Assembly (NCBI RefSeq): GCF_035668035.1
Contig: NZ_JAYMYJ010000029.1
Location: 46,061 to 110,060, forward strand
Length of the DNA stretch: 64,000 bases
From: Thiothrix phosphatis
Lineage (GTDB): Bacteria > Pseudomonadota > Gammaproteobacteria > Thiotrichales > Thiotrichaceae
Direction of reading: 5' to 3'
How positions within the stretch are numbered: position 1 is the stretch's first letter; the number at the start of each line of letters is the position of its first letter. The notes under the pieces were generated by a model, which was given only the letters and a program-made list of their open reading frames with translations, searched no databases and was not told the DNA's origin. The position numbers and the translations under genes were made by a program. Below, one piece after another: positions 7,619-15,334 of this stretch.

Positions 7619-8373
7619 GTCCAGATCAAAAAAAAGAACTGGCAGTACAGATAACTGCAACAGCCGAGGTTATGAGTTTGCGTTTATCGGAAAACGCATT
7701 GCTCATGATGGTTGAAGACTTAAGCGCGTATAGCCTTGATGCTGTTCGCGCTGCACTGAAAAGAACAAGGCGCGAATGCAAGCGCCTTACAATCGCGGAT
7801 GTCATTGAGCGAATAAATGATGGTCGGCCTACGCCAGAGCAGGCGTGGGCTGGATTGCCAAGGTCTGAGCATGAAACTGCGCTGCTGACTGCTGAGATGA
7901 TGTCAGGTTTGTCTGTGGCTGCACCGTTGATTGATGCTGGTGAGATGATTCAAGCGCGGATAGCATTCCTTGAGGTTTACCGGGCTGAATGCGCAAGAGC
8001 GCGGGCAGACATTACGCCTGTCAAATGGTCTGTTTCGCTAGGTTTTGACATCGAGCATAGGGAAAAGGTGCTGGCATTGGCTGTGCAGACAGGTAAGCTA
8101 CAGCGTGAATATGCCATTAGCCTTCTTCCTCAGAGATCACCGACGAAAGCAGGCTGCGCACTGATAAGCACGGCAACGGCAATTGCTGATCAGCTGCCTA
8201 TCATTGCGCAACAAGACGATGCACTAACATCGCCAGCTCTTGCATCGAAACAGGTCAATGAGTACCAGGAACAATGTAGACTCAACGCCGAACAAGCTGG
8301 GGCAATCCTTAAAGATGCTTTTTGGAGTGGCATTGAAAAAGGACGTGAAGATAAAAAGAAGGTGGCAGCATGA
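7615..8373 (+). CDS. Replication accessory protein, possible helicase loader (P-like)
   Basis: A 252-residue mainly helical protein. The N-terminal part (residues about 15-70, LALLMMVEDL to RLTIADVIERI) resembles phage replication proteins that follow O-like initiators. A conserved PTPEQAWAGLP turn is near residue 77. Position in the operon suggests a DnaB-loader role like lambda P, but no ATPase motif is visible, so this is inference. Confidence 0.5.
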   Translation: MSPDQKKELAVQITATAEVMSLRLSENALLMMVEDLSAYSLDAVRAALKRTRRECKRLTIADVIERINDGRPTPEQAWAGLPRSEHETALLTAEMMSGLSVAAPLIDAGEMIQARIAFLEVYRAECARARADITPVKWSVSLGFDIEHREKVLALAVQTGKLQREYAISLLPQRSPTKAGCALISTATAIADQLPIIAQQDDALTSPALASKQVNEYQEQCRLNAEQAGAILKDAFWSGIEKGREDKKKVAA

Positions 8374-8657
8374 AAATGATAAATGACTGGTGGTTTGCAA
8401 TATCAAAACGTCCAGAATTCCGCAGGCAGAAGACTGGAAAACACATTCAGCAAATCATTATTGCAGAGCAAGCCGGTGTTCACCTGAACACATTAAGGCG
8501 TGTACTGCAAACAGGAGATTGCCGTGTTGATACTCTTCAGGCATTGCTGAAGGCAACTGGCTTTGAATTGCGAATTATTGAAATCGAAACAGGGCAACCT
8601 GTTGAATTTTCCGCTATTGAGAATGAGGTTGGATTGCGCCATTCGTCTTCTTTGTGA
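8370..8657 (+). CDS. Small HTH protein
   Basis: A 95-residue protein starting in an ATGA overlap with the preceding gene. Residues about 30-65 (IAEQAGVHLNTLRRVLQTGD) form an XRE-like helix-turn-helix. It is the last gene of the promoter-b operon, just before operator c, so it may regulate the next unit. Confidence 0.6.
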   Translation: MKMINDWWFAISKRPEFRRQKTGKHIQQIIIAEQAGVHLNTLRRVLQTGDCRVDTLQALLKATGFELRIIEIETGQPVEFSAIENEVGLRHSSSL

Positions 8658-8663
8658 CCTATA

Positions 8664-8704
8664 TGTAAAAAAAAGATTTACAACTTTTTGTTACAATGTA
8701 TAAT
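8664..8704 (+). promoter_or_regulatory. Operator-promoter c (rightward)
   Basis: TGTAAA-N7-TTTACA at 8664-8682. TTTACA (8677-8682) and a perfect TATAAT (8699-8704) are separated by 16 bp. This is the clearest promoter of the five and shows that the operator half-site doubles as the -35 box. Confidence 0.8.
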
Positions 8705-8740
8705 GAGCACATCAAGATCAAAAACAAAGAGGTATCAAAA

Positions 8741-8920
8741 ATGATTAATTCAAATGTACATGACGAGATGGACGCACCATCATTCTGGATGAACCCAAAA
8801 GCTTTTTCTGAAAGCACTTTTGAAAAACTTGATGAAATGTATTTCGATGGTGATCTTGATGGAATGGATGCCGGTGATGTGTTTAGCGTTGCTGTTGAGA
8901 TAGAAGCAGAACAAGAATAA
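8741..8920 (+). CDS. Small acidic hypothetical protein
   Basis: A 59-residue acidic protein starting MINSNVHDEM after an AGAGGTATC site. The Asp/Glu-rich C-terminal half (FDGDLDGMDAGD) would be strongly negative; small acidic phage proteins can mimic DNA, but there is no direct evidence. It is the first gene downstream of operator c. A longer start at 8696 is unlikely because it would include the promoter. Confidence 0.6.
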   Translation: MINSNVHDEMDAPSFWMNPKAFSESTFEKLDEMYFDGDLDGMDAGDVFSVAVEIEAEQE

Positions 8921-9011
8921 ACCTTCCTTTAAAAATTCCTTTAAGTCTTCCGGTTAAATTCTGGAAGACTTGCGGGAAAAGTTTAAAACAATGAAGCCAG
9001 GAGCAATTGAA

Positions 9012-9557
9012 ATGAGTGAAGAAGTTAAAACAGGACTTAATGAATTAAAAGCGGCAATGGAAGCCGCGCAAAAGGACGCGCTTTGTATTTCCAGCACGTA
9101 CTTGTCGCTTGATAACCTGAGCGCTGGAACTGTAATCAATGCATTCCACCTAGCTTATAAGTATGAAATGGAAGACAAGCTTGACGAAAAGACAGGCGCA
9201 ATTGTTCCGACGCCGCGCCATACAGTCATGTTCCTTGCATTTGAAAATGGAACGTTCAAGATTTACGTTTCAAGTTCCAAAGTTCTGGCGGAAACTATCG
9301 GGTCTTTCGGAATCGAACCGCTTACCGCAATCCAGATCAAATATCTTGGACGAAAGGGAACAGCCAGCCGAAAGTATGGAGCATGGGAAGTTGGTATTTT
9401 GCCTGTAAACCTGTCTCAGTTTGAGCATCTTCTCCCGTCGCACTTCAAGCCGATAATGACTATGGCGAAAAACACAAAGTCCGCACAACTTGCGCAACTC
9501 ATGGCGACAACATCAGAGGAGGATGCTCATGTTGCACTCACTCACCAGCCTGAGTGA
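9012..9557 (+). CDS. Hypothetical protein next to phage exonuclease
   Basis: ATG 9012 (MSEEVKTGLN) follows a CAGGAGC site; upstream in-frame ATGs at 8970 and 8991 are possible. The protein is about 181 residues, mixed alpha/beta. Its 3' end overlaps the start of the YqaJ-type exonuclease, a position often held by a single-strand annealing protein or ssDNA-binding partner. I see no family motif, so a recombination role is only a suggestion. Confidence 0.5.
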   Translation: MSEEVKTGLNELKAAMEAAQKDALCISSTYLSLDNLSAGTVINAFHLAYKYEMEDKLDEKTGAIVPTPRHTVMFLAFENGTFKIYVSSSKVLAETIGSFGIEPLTAIQIKYLGRKGTASRKYGAWEVGILPVNLSQFEHLLPSHFKPIMTMAKNTKSAQLAQLMATTSEEDAHVALTHQPE

Positions 9558-10290
9558 TAGCGCATCAGTTGGGGCGGGCTTACCGCCTTCACTGGCTACG
9601 CTTTCAGACCTAACAAATGTTTTTGCAATGCAGCCGGTATCGGTTGCGGAATCGCCAGAAATAAAATGGAAAAAACAGCGATGGGGGAAATTCAGTGCTT
9701 CAATGTTCGGAAAGCTGTTTGTTTCCGGGAGAGGAAAAGGTGAGGTGTTCGGAAAAACGGCTCATGACTACATTGAAAAGATCGCAGCCCAACGGATCAC
9801 TAATTTCAATCTTGAGGATGAATTTACTACCGCATACATTGAAGCTGGCAAAGAGCGGGAAGCGGAGGCCATCCAGCGCTTTGCGGATAAAACCGGGCTG
9901 GAACTGTACATGACAGGCAATAGCCAGGAATTCATTGTTTCTGCTTGTGGTAATTATGGCTGCACACCTGATGGGCTGATTGGTATGGATGCCGGTATCG
10001 AGGCCAAAGCGCCAAAATACTCAACCCATGTGCGCTACCTGAGCCGCATCAAAACCGCAGATGATTTACTGCTGGAATGCCCTGATTACTACTGGCAGTG
10101 CATCGGCGGCATGGAATTGACTGGACGTGATGTGTGGCACTGGTTTTCGTTTCATCCAGAAATGATGGATGAGGAGCATAAGCTGCATATTGTTGAAATT
10201 CGCAGGGATGAAAAGGAAATCAAGCGCTTGAGAGATCGCCTTAGCATGGCGATTGAATGCCGTGATATTTTTTTGAGAGGCATAGAATGA
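9529..10290 (+). CDS. YqaJ/lambda-exonuclease-like recombinase
   Basis: A 253-residue protein whose start, ATG 9529, is seven bases after GAGGAGG. The PD-(D/E)XK nuclease core is visible: Asp148 in CTPDGL and Glu158-x-Lys160 in IEAKAP, with an upstream Glu in GKEREAEAI. These proteins degrade one strand of a double-strand end to prepare phage recombination. Its stop overlaps the next start (ATGA). Confidence 0.8.
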   Translation: MLHSLTSLSDSASVGAGLPPSLATLSDLTNVFAMQPVSVAESPEIKWKKQRWGKFSASMFGKLFVSGRGKGEVFGKTAHDYIEKIAAQRITNFNLEDEFTTAYIEAGKEREAEAIQRFADKTGLELYMTGNSQEFIVSACGNYGCTPDGLIGMDAGIEAKAPKYSTHVRYLSRIKTADDLLLECPDYYWQCIGGMELTGRDVWHWFSFHPEMMDEEHKLHIVEIRRDEKEIKRLRDRLSMAIECRDIFLRGIE

Positions 10291-10547
10291 GTGATTATTA
10301 CAGAAACATTCAAAATTTCTTGATTTCCAGCCATGGCAAAGACATGGCTATTCAGGAAGGAACGAAAGCCGTAGTTGCCGCGATGAATAGCGAAAATCCA
10401 ACAGAAGTAATTACGATGCAAATTTTAATGCTTTCAGCAACTTTGCGGGGAATTGAGGGAAGTGATTTCGCTAATGGTTTTCTTGGTGCTTGTATGGAAT
10501 CAAAGGATGTCATTGTTCCAATTCTTGAAGGCGCTGCAATTCATTGA
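10287..10547 (+). CDS. Hypothetical phage protein
   Basis: An 86-residue helical protein coupled to the exonuclease gene by an ATGA overlap, with no recognised domain. It closes the recombination operon just before operator d. Confidence 0.5.
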   Translation: MSDYYRNIQNFLISSHGKDMAIQEGTKAVVAAMNSENPTEVITMQILMLSATLRGIEGSDFANGFLGACMESKDVIVPILEGAAIH

Positions 10548-10570
10548 TGAAACATCCTTTTGTCATAAAG

Positions 10571-10612
10571 TGTAAAAAAAAGATTTACACAATAAGTTAA
10601 AAAAGACATACT
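10571..10612 (+). promoter_or_regulatory. Operator-promoter d (rightward)
   Basis: TGTAAA-N7-TTTACA at 10571-10589, with CATACT (10607-10612) as -10 after 17 bp. It would give a leader of about 150 bases before the small gene at 10767. Confidence 0.65.
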
Positions 10613-10639
10613 ACACACATAGCACGACGCTACGCACAC

Positions 10640-10690
10640 ACAGCCAGCAGGAAGCTGGTGAGGATTCGGGGAGGTGGAAGAATCCAAAAT
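10640..10690 (+). ncRNA. Structured GGA-rich leader
   Basis: Two consecutive hairpins follow promoter d: CCAGC-AGGAA-GCTGG (10644-10658) and GGATTC / GAATCC around a purine-rich 12-base loop (10662-10685). GGA occurs in both loops, the pattern CsrA/RsmA proteins bind. It could be a regulated leader or a short RNA. No coding sequence is evident between 10613 and 10766. Confidence 0.35.
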
Positions 10691-10766
10691 GTTAAAGGTT
10701 AAGAAGTGGTGCGGTACACAGTCCTTTGCAGAGTGCTAAAACTTTAAATCACAAGAGGTTTTTACA

Positions 10767-10955
10767 ATGGATGAAATCGCAAATCTGATGGAAGAAATTG
10801 AACTGATGCGTGAAGAGTTCTTCGCGGCGGATGACATGGAAACACGATTGGAAATTTCATTTGCTATTTCCGATCTTGAAGATCAGCTTTTAAAGGCGCG
10901 GATGCGTGAGACTGAAGGTGTGACCCCATGGGTGTTCATGGGTATTAGCAAATAA
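10767..10955 (+). CDS. Small acidic hypothetical protein
   Basis: A 62-residue, Glu/Met-rich helical protein after an AAGAGGTTTT site. Its last codons lie in the 55-bp sequence that is repeated on the other side of the scaffold gap, so its C-terminus (GVTPWVFMGISK) is probably correct. Confidence 0.55.
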   Translation: MDEIANLMEEIELMREEFFAADDMETRLEISFAISDLEDQLLKARMRETEGVTPWVFMGISK

Positions 10956-11129
10956 ATAACCTTGTTCCTGCCCANNNNNNNNNNNNNNNNNNNNNNNNNN
11001 NNNNNNNNNNNNNNNNNNNNNNNNNNNNNNNNNNNNNNNNNNNNNNNNNNNNNNNNNNNNNNNNNNNNNNNNNNGTGACCCCATGGGTGTTCATGGGTAT
11101 TAGCAAATAAATAACCTTGTTCCTGCCCA
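10920..11129. other. Scaffold gap flanked by a duplicated 55-bp end
   Basis: The 100-N gap (10975-11074) is flanked by the same 55 bp: 10920-10974 and 11075-11129 are identical. This looks like two contigs that share an assembler k-mer overlap and were joined without merging. The true distance may be zero. Confidence 0.85.
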
Positions 11130-11183
11130 TTTTGGAGAGTGGGCAGGCGCAAGATGAACTTAGAAAGGAGATGTTAAAACAAT

Positions 11184-11591
11184 ATGGAGAACGTAAAGGA
11201 AATGATGCGGGCTGCTGATGTCGCAAAACGTATTGGAATTCAGACTGCAAAAGTATTTGAAATGGTTCGCTGTGGAGAATTCAATAATTTTGATGGACAG
11301 ACTTTCACTGGGGCGCACCTGTGGAAGCGTGAAACTGTCAATCAGTGGATTGAGAAGCATCCTGAATGGATTACGCCAGTAAATGAACAAGACGTTTGCG
11401 CGGCTGACGTTTGCGCAATTCTCGGCATAAGCATGACTGCTATGTATCGCTGGATTGATGCTGGAAAACTTCCACAACCTGCACTTGTTCGCAGGGTTGA
11501 TCAAGGCGGTAATTTTTACGGTGGCCTGATGAAAGTCTGGAAGCGAGAAGATGTGATTAATATCAGGAGTGGCGCAAATGCAAAGCAGTAA
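11184..11591 (+). CDS. Double-HTH (AlpA/MerR-like) DNA-binding protein
   Basis: A 135-residue protein with two winged-helix DNA-binding segments: residues about 6-50 (MRAADVAKRIGIQTAKVFEMV) and about 70-105 (VCAADVCAILGISMTAMYRWIDAGKL). Each resembles the AlpA/excisionase fold, an internal duplication. It lies in the early region downstream of operator d and may be a regulator or recombination directionality factor. Confidence 0.65.
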   Translation: MENVKEMMRAADVAKRIGIQTAKVFEMVRCGEFNNFDGQTFTGAHLWKRETVNQWIEKHPEWITPVNEQDVCAADVCAILGISMTAMYRWIDAGKLPQPALVRRVDQGGNFYGGLMKVWKREDVINIRSGANAKQ

Positions 11592-11961
11592 GCAGGTCGG
11601 CGGAACACACTATACAGGAGCAAGCATCCAGCCGTTTGACGTGATGCGCGAAAGCCTGACCCGTGAAGAGTGGCTGGGCTACCTGAAAGGCAACGTCATC
11701 AAGTACATGATGCGCCACCACAGGAAAGGCGGCGATGAAGACCTGAAGAAGGCGCACCACTACTCGGAGGTGTTGCAGGCTGAAATGCTCAATGATGGGT
11801 TTTGCGGTGAGATTATCGGCTTTGCAGGTGCGGAATTTCCTGAAAAGCCGGTGTATCGCTGCAACTCAGTTGATATGTGTCATGCCCGCGCTTGTGCAGG
11901 GTGTGAATTTTCGGTTTTGGTTGAGAAAAAAGAGGTATTGAAAGATGAAAACAGGACTTAA
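11578..11961 (+). CDS. DUF3310 protein
   Basis: A 127-residue protein starting at ATG 11578, eight bases after AGGAG and overlapping the end of the previous gene. It carries the DUF3310 signature GGTHYTGASIQPFDV followed by GNVIKYMMRHHRKGGDEDLKKA. These proteins are common in phage early regions, sometimes labelled nucleotide kinase, without a proven role. A cysteine-containing tail (about 95-112) follows the domain. Confidence 0.8.
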   Translation: MQSSKQVGGTHYTGASIQPFDVMRESLTREEWLGYLKGNVIKYMMRHHRKGGDEDLKKAHHYSEVLQAEMLNDGFCGEIIGFAGAEFPEKPVYRCNSVDMCHARACAGCEFSVLVEKKEVLKDENRT

Positions 11962-12141
11962 TCAAGAATTGATTTTCGACGGCGAAAGCGCCAGAGACAT
12001 CAAGACGGCAAAATCCATGATGTTGCCGGACATCACGGCCTTGACCTAGGCGGCGCAATCACGGAAAAGCTGCGCTACAACGCGAAACGGGCAGACCACA
12101 AGCCAGAAAACCGGGCGAAGGACGGCGGCAAGCGCTACTAA
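11945..12141 (+). pseudogene. Short gene, possibly frameshifted
   Basis: ATG 11945 opens a frame that ends at 12049 after 34 residues. Another frame then reads cleanly to TAA 12141 as GKIHDVAGHHGLDLGG, continuing to a basic tail ending GGKRY, but has no start codon of its own. One inserted base near 12000 would join both parts into a protein of about 65 residues. Either a frameshift, a sequencing error, or chance. Confidence 0.3.
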
Positions 12142-12165
12142 TCAGATCAATTTCAAACCAAACAC

Positions 12166-12188
12166 AAGCCGGGCACATCCCGGCCTTT
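12166..12188 (+). terminator. Intrinsic terminator before the lysis genes
   Basis: Stem GCCGGG / CCCGGC with a short loop followed by TTTCCGTTTTT. It separates early genes from the lysis operon. A degenerate operator-like TGTAAA-N7-TATACT follows at 12198-12216. Confidence 0.55.
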
Positions 12189-12256
12189 CCGTTTTTATGT
12201 AAATCTTTGTTATACTGTATTTATACGATTAATTGTCATAACTGACGGTGTAGCAA

Positions 12257-13153
12257 ATGGCAAAGCAGCTTAAAATTAGCACGGCAGGATTGAAGATGCT
12301 GATGAACATTGAGGGTGTTCGCGGCGAGGTTTACCGGGATTCATCCGGTATTCCGACTGTCGGCGTAGGTCATGTCCTTACGCAATCTGAGCGGTCAAGC
12401 GGGAAAATCTACCTAACAAATGGTGACGTTGTGGATTTCAGGAGTGGAATGAACCACGCCGAAATCATGAACCTGATGCTTGATGATGTATCACGTTTTG
12501 AAGATGCTGTAGAGCGTTCCGTGAAGGTTTCATTGGAGCAATACCAGTTTGACGCCCTTGTCTCCTTCGCATTCAATATTGGCGAACCTGCCTTTGAAAA
12601 ATCAACACTGTTGAAACTCCTGAACAAGGGAGCGTATGAACAGGTTCCTGCTCAAATCCGCAGATGGAATAAAACAACCATCGGCGGTAGAAAGGTTGTC
12701 GTCAAGGGACTTGAGAACCGGCGTGATGCCGAAGTTTCAATGTGGGAAGGTCAAAACCCATCGGGAAACATTGATGGGCAGGAACAGCGCCCGGATGAAT
12801 ACACAACAACAGCCGACGGCGAAACACTACCAGTATGGAATGGAAGTGGTGATCTTGTTCCTATTGGAAGCGTTATTCAGCATGAGCAGGAAAACGCTAA
12901 CACATCCACTCCAAACGATGAAATGACAGAGTTTTTGCGCTGGCGTGAAGACAGAGCAAACAGCAAGCCAACTGCACAAAGCAAGATTCTCGGAGCGGTA
13001 GGCGCGATGATTGCGAGCGCACTGCTTGCCCGATACGGGCTTGATCTTCCGCCAGGAACAGTTGAAGACGTATTGACGTGGATTGTCATTGGCGGCGGGT
13101 CACTGATCGCCTACTTCCGAAAATTCAAAACAATCAAGCCTAAATTGTCATGA
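12257..13153 (+). CDS. GH24 endolysin with C-terminal membrane segments
   Basis: A 298-residue lysozyme of the T4/P21 family. The catalytic triad is visible as Glu19, Asp28 and Thr34 (IEG...YRD...PTVGVGH). A linker and two hydrophobic helices (about 242-260 and 269-288) extend it well beyond the usual 150-180 residues, so it is probably anchored in the inner membrane or fused to a holin-like domain. Its stop overlaps the start of a small membrane protein, as in a lysis cassette. Confidence 0.85.
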   Translation: MAKQLKISTAGLKMLMNIEGVRGEVYRDSSGIPTVGVGHVLTQSERSSGKIYLTNGDVVDFRSGMNHAEIMNLMLDDVSRFEDAVERSVKVSLEQYQFDALVSFAFNIGEPAFEKSTLLKLLNKGAYEQVPAQIRRWNKTTIGGRKVVVKGLENRRDAEVSMWEGQNPSGNIDGQEQRPDEYTTTADGETLPVWNGSGDLVPIGSVIQHEQENANTSTPNDEMTEFLRWREDRANSKPTAQSKILGAVGAMIASALLARYGLDLPPGTVEDVLTWIVIGGGSLIAYFRKFKTIKPKLS

Positions 13154-13368
13154 TCGGCCTGATGCTGCAAAGGTTCGGTCTGGCTCTTATCGCTGCTGGA
13201 CTGCTGATTCAAACATCTGATGCAAGGGCGGATGTTGGCAATTCATGTGCAACTTACCTGTCAATAATGATCGCCTTCTCTGTCTTGGTGATCGCTGCAA
13301 TGGCTGCATATACAGCGGCCATAACGTCTCGCCGTAAGATCAGGAAACAGCAACATGCTGACGGCTGA
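13150..13368 (+). CDS. Small membrane protein of the lysis cassette
   Basis: A 72-residue protein with two hydrophobic segments (about 5-22 and 35-57) and a basic tail, coupled to the endolysin by ATGA. It could be a second holin, antiholin or spanin component; sequence alone does not decide. Confidence 0.55.
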   Translation: MIGLMLQRFGLALIAAGLLIQTSDARADVGNSCATYLSIMIAFSVLVIAAMAAYTAAITSRRKIRKQQHADG

Positions 13369-13408
13369 AGTATCGGCTGCAATAACAAGACAAAGAGGAT
13401 ATTCCACA

Positions 13409-13678
13409 ATGCAGCCACAGAACGGCGGGGGCGGATGGGGCATTACTGGCTTCATTTTGAATTTGATTGGCGGCGTCATGCTCTTCTTTGAGCAGAACGC
13501 TGGGGCGTTTACTGTGCTGATGGGCTTGCTGGCATGGCTGACCGGCGTCATCTTCCAATACCGAAAAGACCGGCGCGAACAACGCGAACACGAGCACAGA
13601 ATGAAGCTAGTAGAACTGAAAGAGGCGTTTAAGGATGGCTCGGAACGAATCAAAGCAGACGAAAACGACGCGGGATAA
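13409..13678 (+). CDS. Holin-like protein
   Basis: An 89-residue protein starting at ATG 13409 behind AGAGGAT. Two adjacent membrane helices (WGITGFILNLIGGVMLFF and FTVLMGLLAWLTGVIF) are followed by a highly charged C-terminus (RKDRREQREHEHR), the usual layout of class II holins. It lies between the endolysin and the small terminase gene. Confidence 0.7.
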   Translation: MQPQNGGGGWGITGFILNLIGGVMLFFEQNAGAFTVLMGLLAWLTGVIFQYRKDRREQREHEHRMKLVELKEAFKDGSERIKADENDAG

Positions 13679-13901
13679 GGCGGCAAGCCTGATTGATTCA
13701 GCCTTGAATGCCTTACGCGAAATTGCCGAAAACCAGGAAGCGCCTGCAAGCGCCCGCGTGTCTGCCTGCAAGGAAATACTGGACAGGGCAGAGGGCAGGC
13801 CACGCCAGACGGTAGAGGCAACCGTTACCGACGAAACAGCGAAGAAATACGACTCCATAGCCAACCAGTTGCGGCTTGAATTGTTGGGCGCGGATGAATG
13901 A
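13635..13901 (+). CDS. Terminase small subunit-like protein
   Basis: An 88-residue helical protein overlapping the holin gene end. The segment ASARVSACKEILDRAEGRP is typical of small terminase subunits, which recognise phage DNA for packaging. It directly precedes the large subunit with an 8-base overlap. Confidence 0.7.
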   Translation: MARNESKQTKTTRDKAASLIDSALNALREIAENQEAPASARVSACKEILDRAEGRPRQTVEATVTDETAKKYDSIANQLRLELLGADE

Positions 13902-15288
13902 GGAAAACCGGGTATTTCTGCGGTCAAACTTCCCGGCATTTGTTCGGTATATATTCCAGTCAACCAAGGGGAAGGAATTCAAGTGGAATCACCACCACGG
14001 AGTTATAGCCAAGGCTTTGCTACGTGCGTTTGCTGGACTCGCTCCACGGCTGATTATCAATTTACCGCCACGGTATTCAAAAACACTGCTGGCGGTTGAG
14101 TGTTTCACATCGTGGGCGTTCGGTCACAATCCCGCATCTGAATTCCTGCACTCTTCATATTCTGCGGTGCTGGCTGCAAAAAACAGTTATTCAATACGCG
14201 CAATGATTCAGCATGACGCCTATCAGCAGGTTTTCCCGTATACGACGCTACAGGATGACAGTAAGGCGCGGCATTGGTGGAAGACAGGGCAAGGCGGAAC
14301 GTTTTACGCCAGTGGTGCAGAAGGGACTATTACCGGGTTTGGGGCTGGCTCCACCAATCCTGTTGAGTTTCACGGAGCTTACATTTTGGACGATGTGCAT
14401 AAAGCACTTGAAGCCAAACGCAGCGCAGTATCCCGCCAGACGGTAATTGACTGGTTTCAGGGTACGGTGGAAACACGCCTCAACTCCCAAGAAACCCCGA
14501 TCATCCTTATCATGCAGCGACTGCATGAAGACGATTTGAGCGGGTGGCTGCTTGGCGGTGGTAACGGGGAAAAGTGGGAGCACGTCTACTTACCTGCAAT
14601 CCAGCAAGACGGCACGGCGCTATGGCCTTACAAGCACAACATCGACGAATTGCACCGGATGCAGGCAAGCAAGCCTTACGACTTCGCAGGGCAATACATG
14701 CAGCGACCGGTCCCAATTGGCGGCGGAATGGTCAAAGAGTCATGGTTTACGAACCGCTTTACCCTGCTTCCACCACGGGTAATCAGGATGGTGCAAAGCT
14801 GGGATACTGGGCAGAAATCGAAAAAAGAACGGAATGACCCAAGTGTATGCACCACCTGGGCGGAATGCGCGGATGGTTATTACCTGCTGGACGTGTACCG
14901 CGCTTGGTTGGAATACCCAGCGCTGGAACGGGCAGTGCAGGATCGGGCCGCAAAGTGGAAGCCGCACATTATTCTTATCGAAGACAAAAGCAGCGGGCAA
15001 AGCCTGATTCAGCGGGCGAGAACTGGCGTACTTGGCAGACTTCCGGTTATCGCAATCCAGCCACAAGGCGACAAGATAGACCGACTTGAATCATGCACCG
15101 GCCTGATGGAATCCGGGCTTGTGCGCCTGCCTGAATCTGCTGAATGGGTGGCTGAATACCTCGCTGAACTGACTACATTCCCAATGGCCGCGCATGACGA
15201 TCAGGTTGATAGCACCTCGCAGGCGCTCAACTGGATGCGCGAAAACTCCGGGCGGGTGTACGTGGCGGCTGGGCAGCGTAGGTACTGA
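13894..15288 (+). CDS. Terminase large subunit
   Basis: A 464-residue packaging motor and nuclease. The Walker A-like PPRYSKT is at residues 58-64, the ATPase acidic pair follows (YILDDVH), and the nuclease domain has SWDTGQK, LIEDKSSGQS and a late AHDDQVD. ATG 13894 is chosen because it overlaps the small-subunit stop (ATGAATGA); a longer start at 13876 is less likely. Confidence 0.9.
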   Translation: MNEENRVFLRSNFPAFVRYIFQSTKGKEFKWNHHHGVIAKALLRAFAGLAPRLIINLPPRYSKTLLAVECFTSWAFGHNPASEFLHSSYSAVLAAKNSYSIRAMIQHDAYQQVFPYTTLQDDSKARHWWKTGQGGTFYASGAEGTITGFGAGSTNPVEFHGAYILDDVHKALEAKRSAVSRQTVIDWFQGTVETRLNSQETPIILIMQRLHEDDLSGWLLGGGNGEKWEHVYLPAIQQDGTALWPYKHNIDELHRMQASKPYDFAGQYMQRPVPIGGGMVKESWFTNRFTLLPPRVIRMVQSWDTGQKSKKERNDPSVCTTWAECADGYYLLDVYRAWLEYPALERAVQDRAAKWKPHIILIEDKSSGQSLIQRARTGVLGRLPVIAIQPQGDKIDRLESCTGLMESGLVRLPESAEWVAEYLAELTTFPMAAHDDQVDSTSQALNWMRENSGRVYVAAGQRRY

Positions 15289-15334
15289 CCCGTTTTTTTG
15301 TTATGATCATGTAAACTTTTCATCGGTAAACTGT

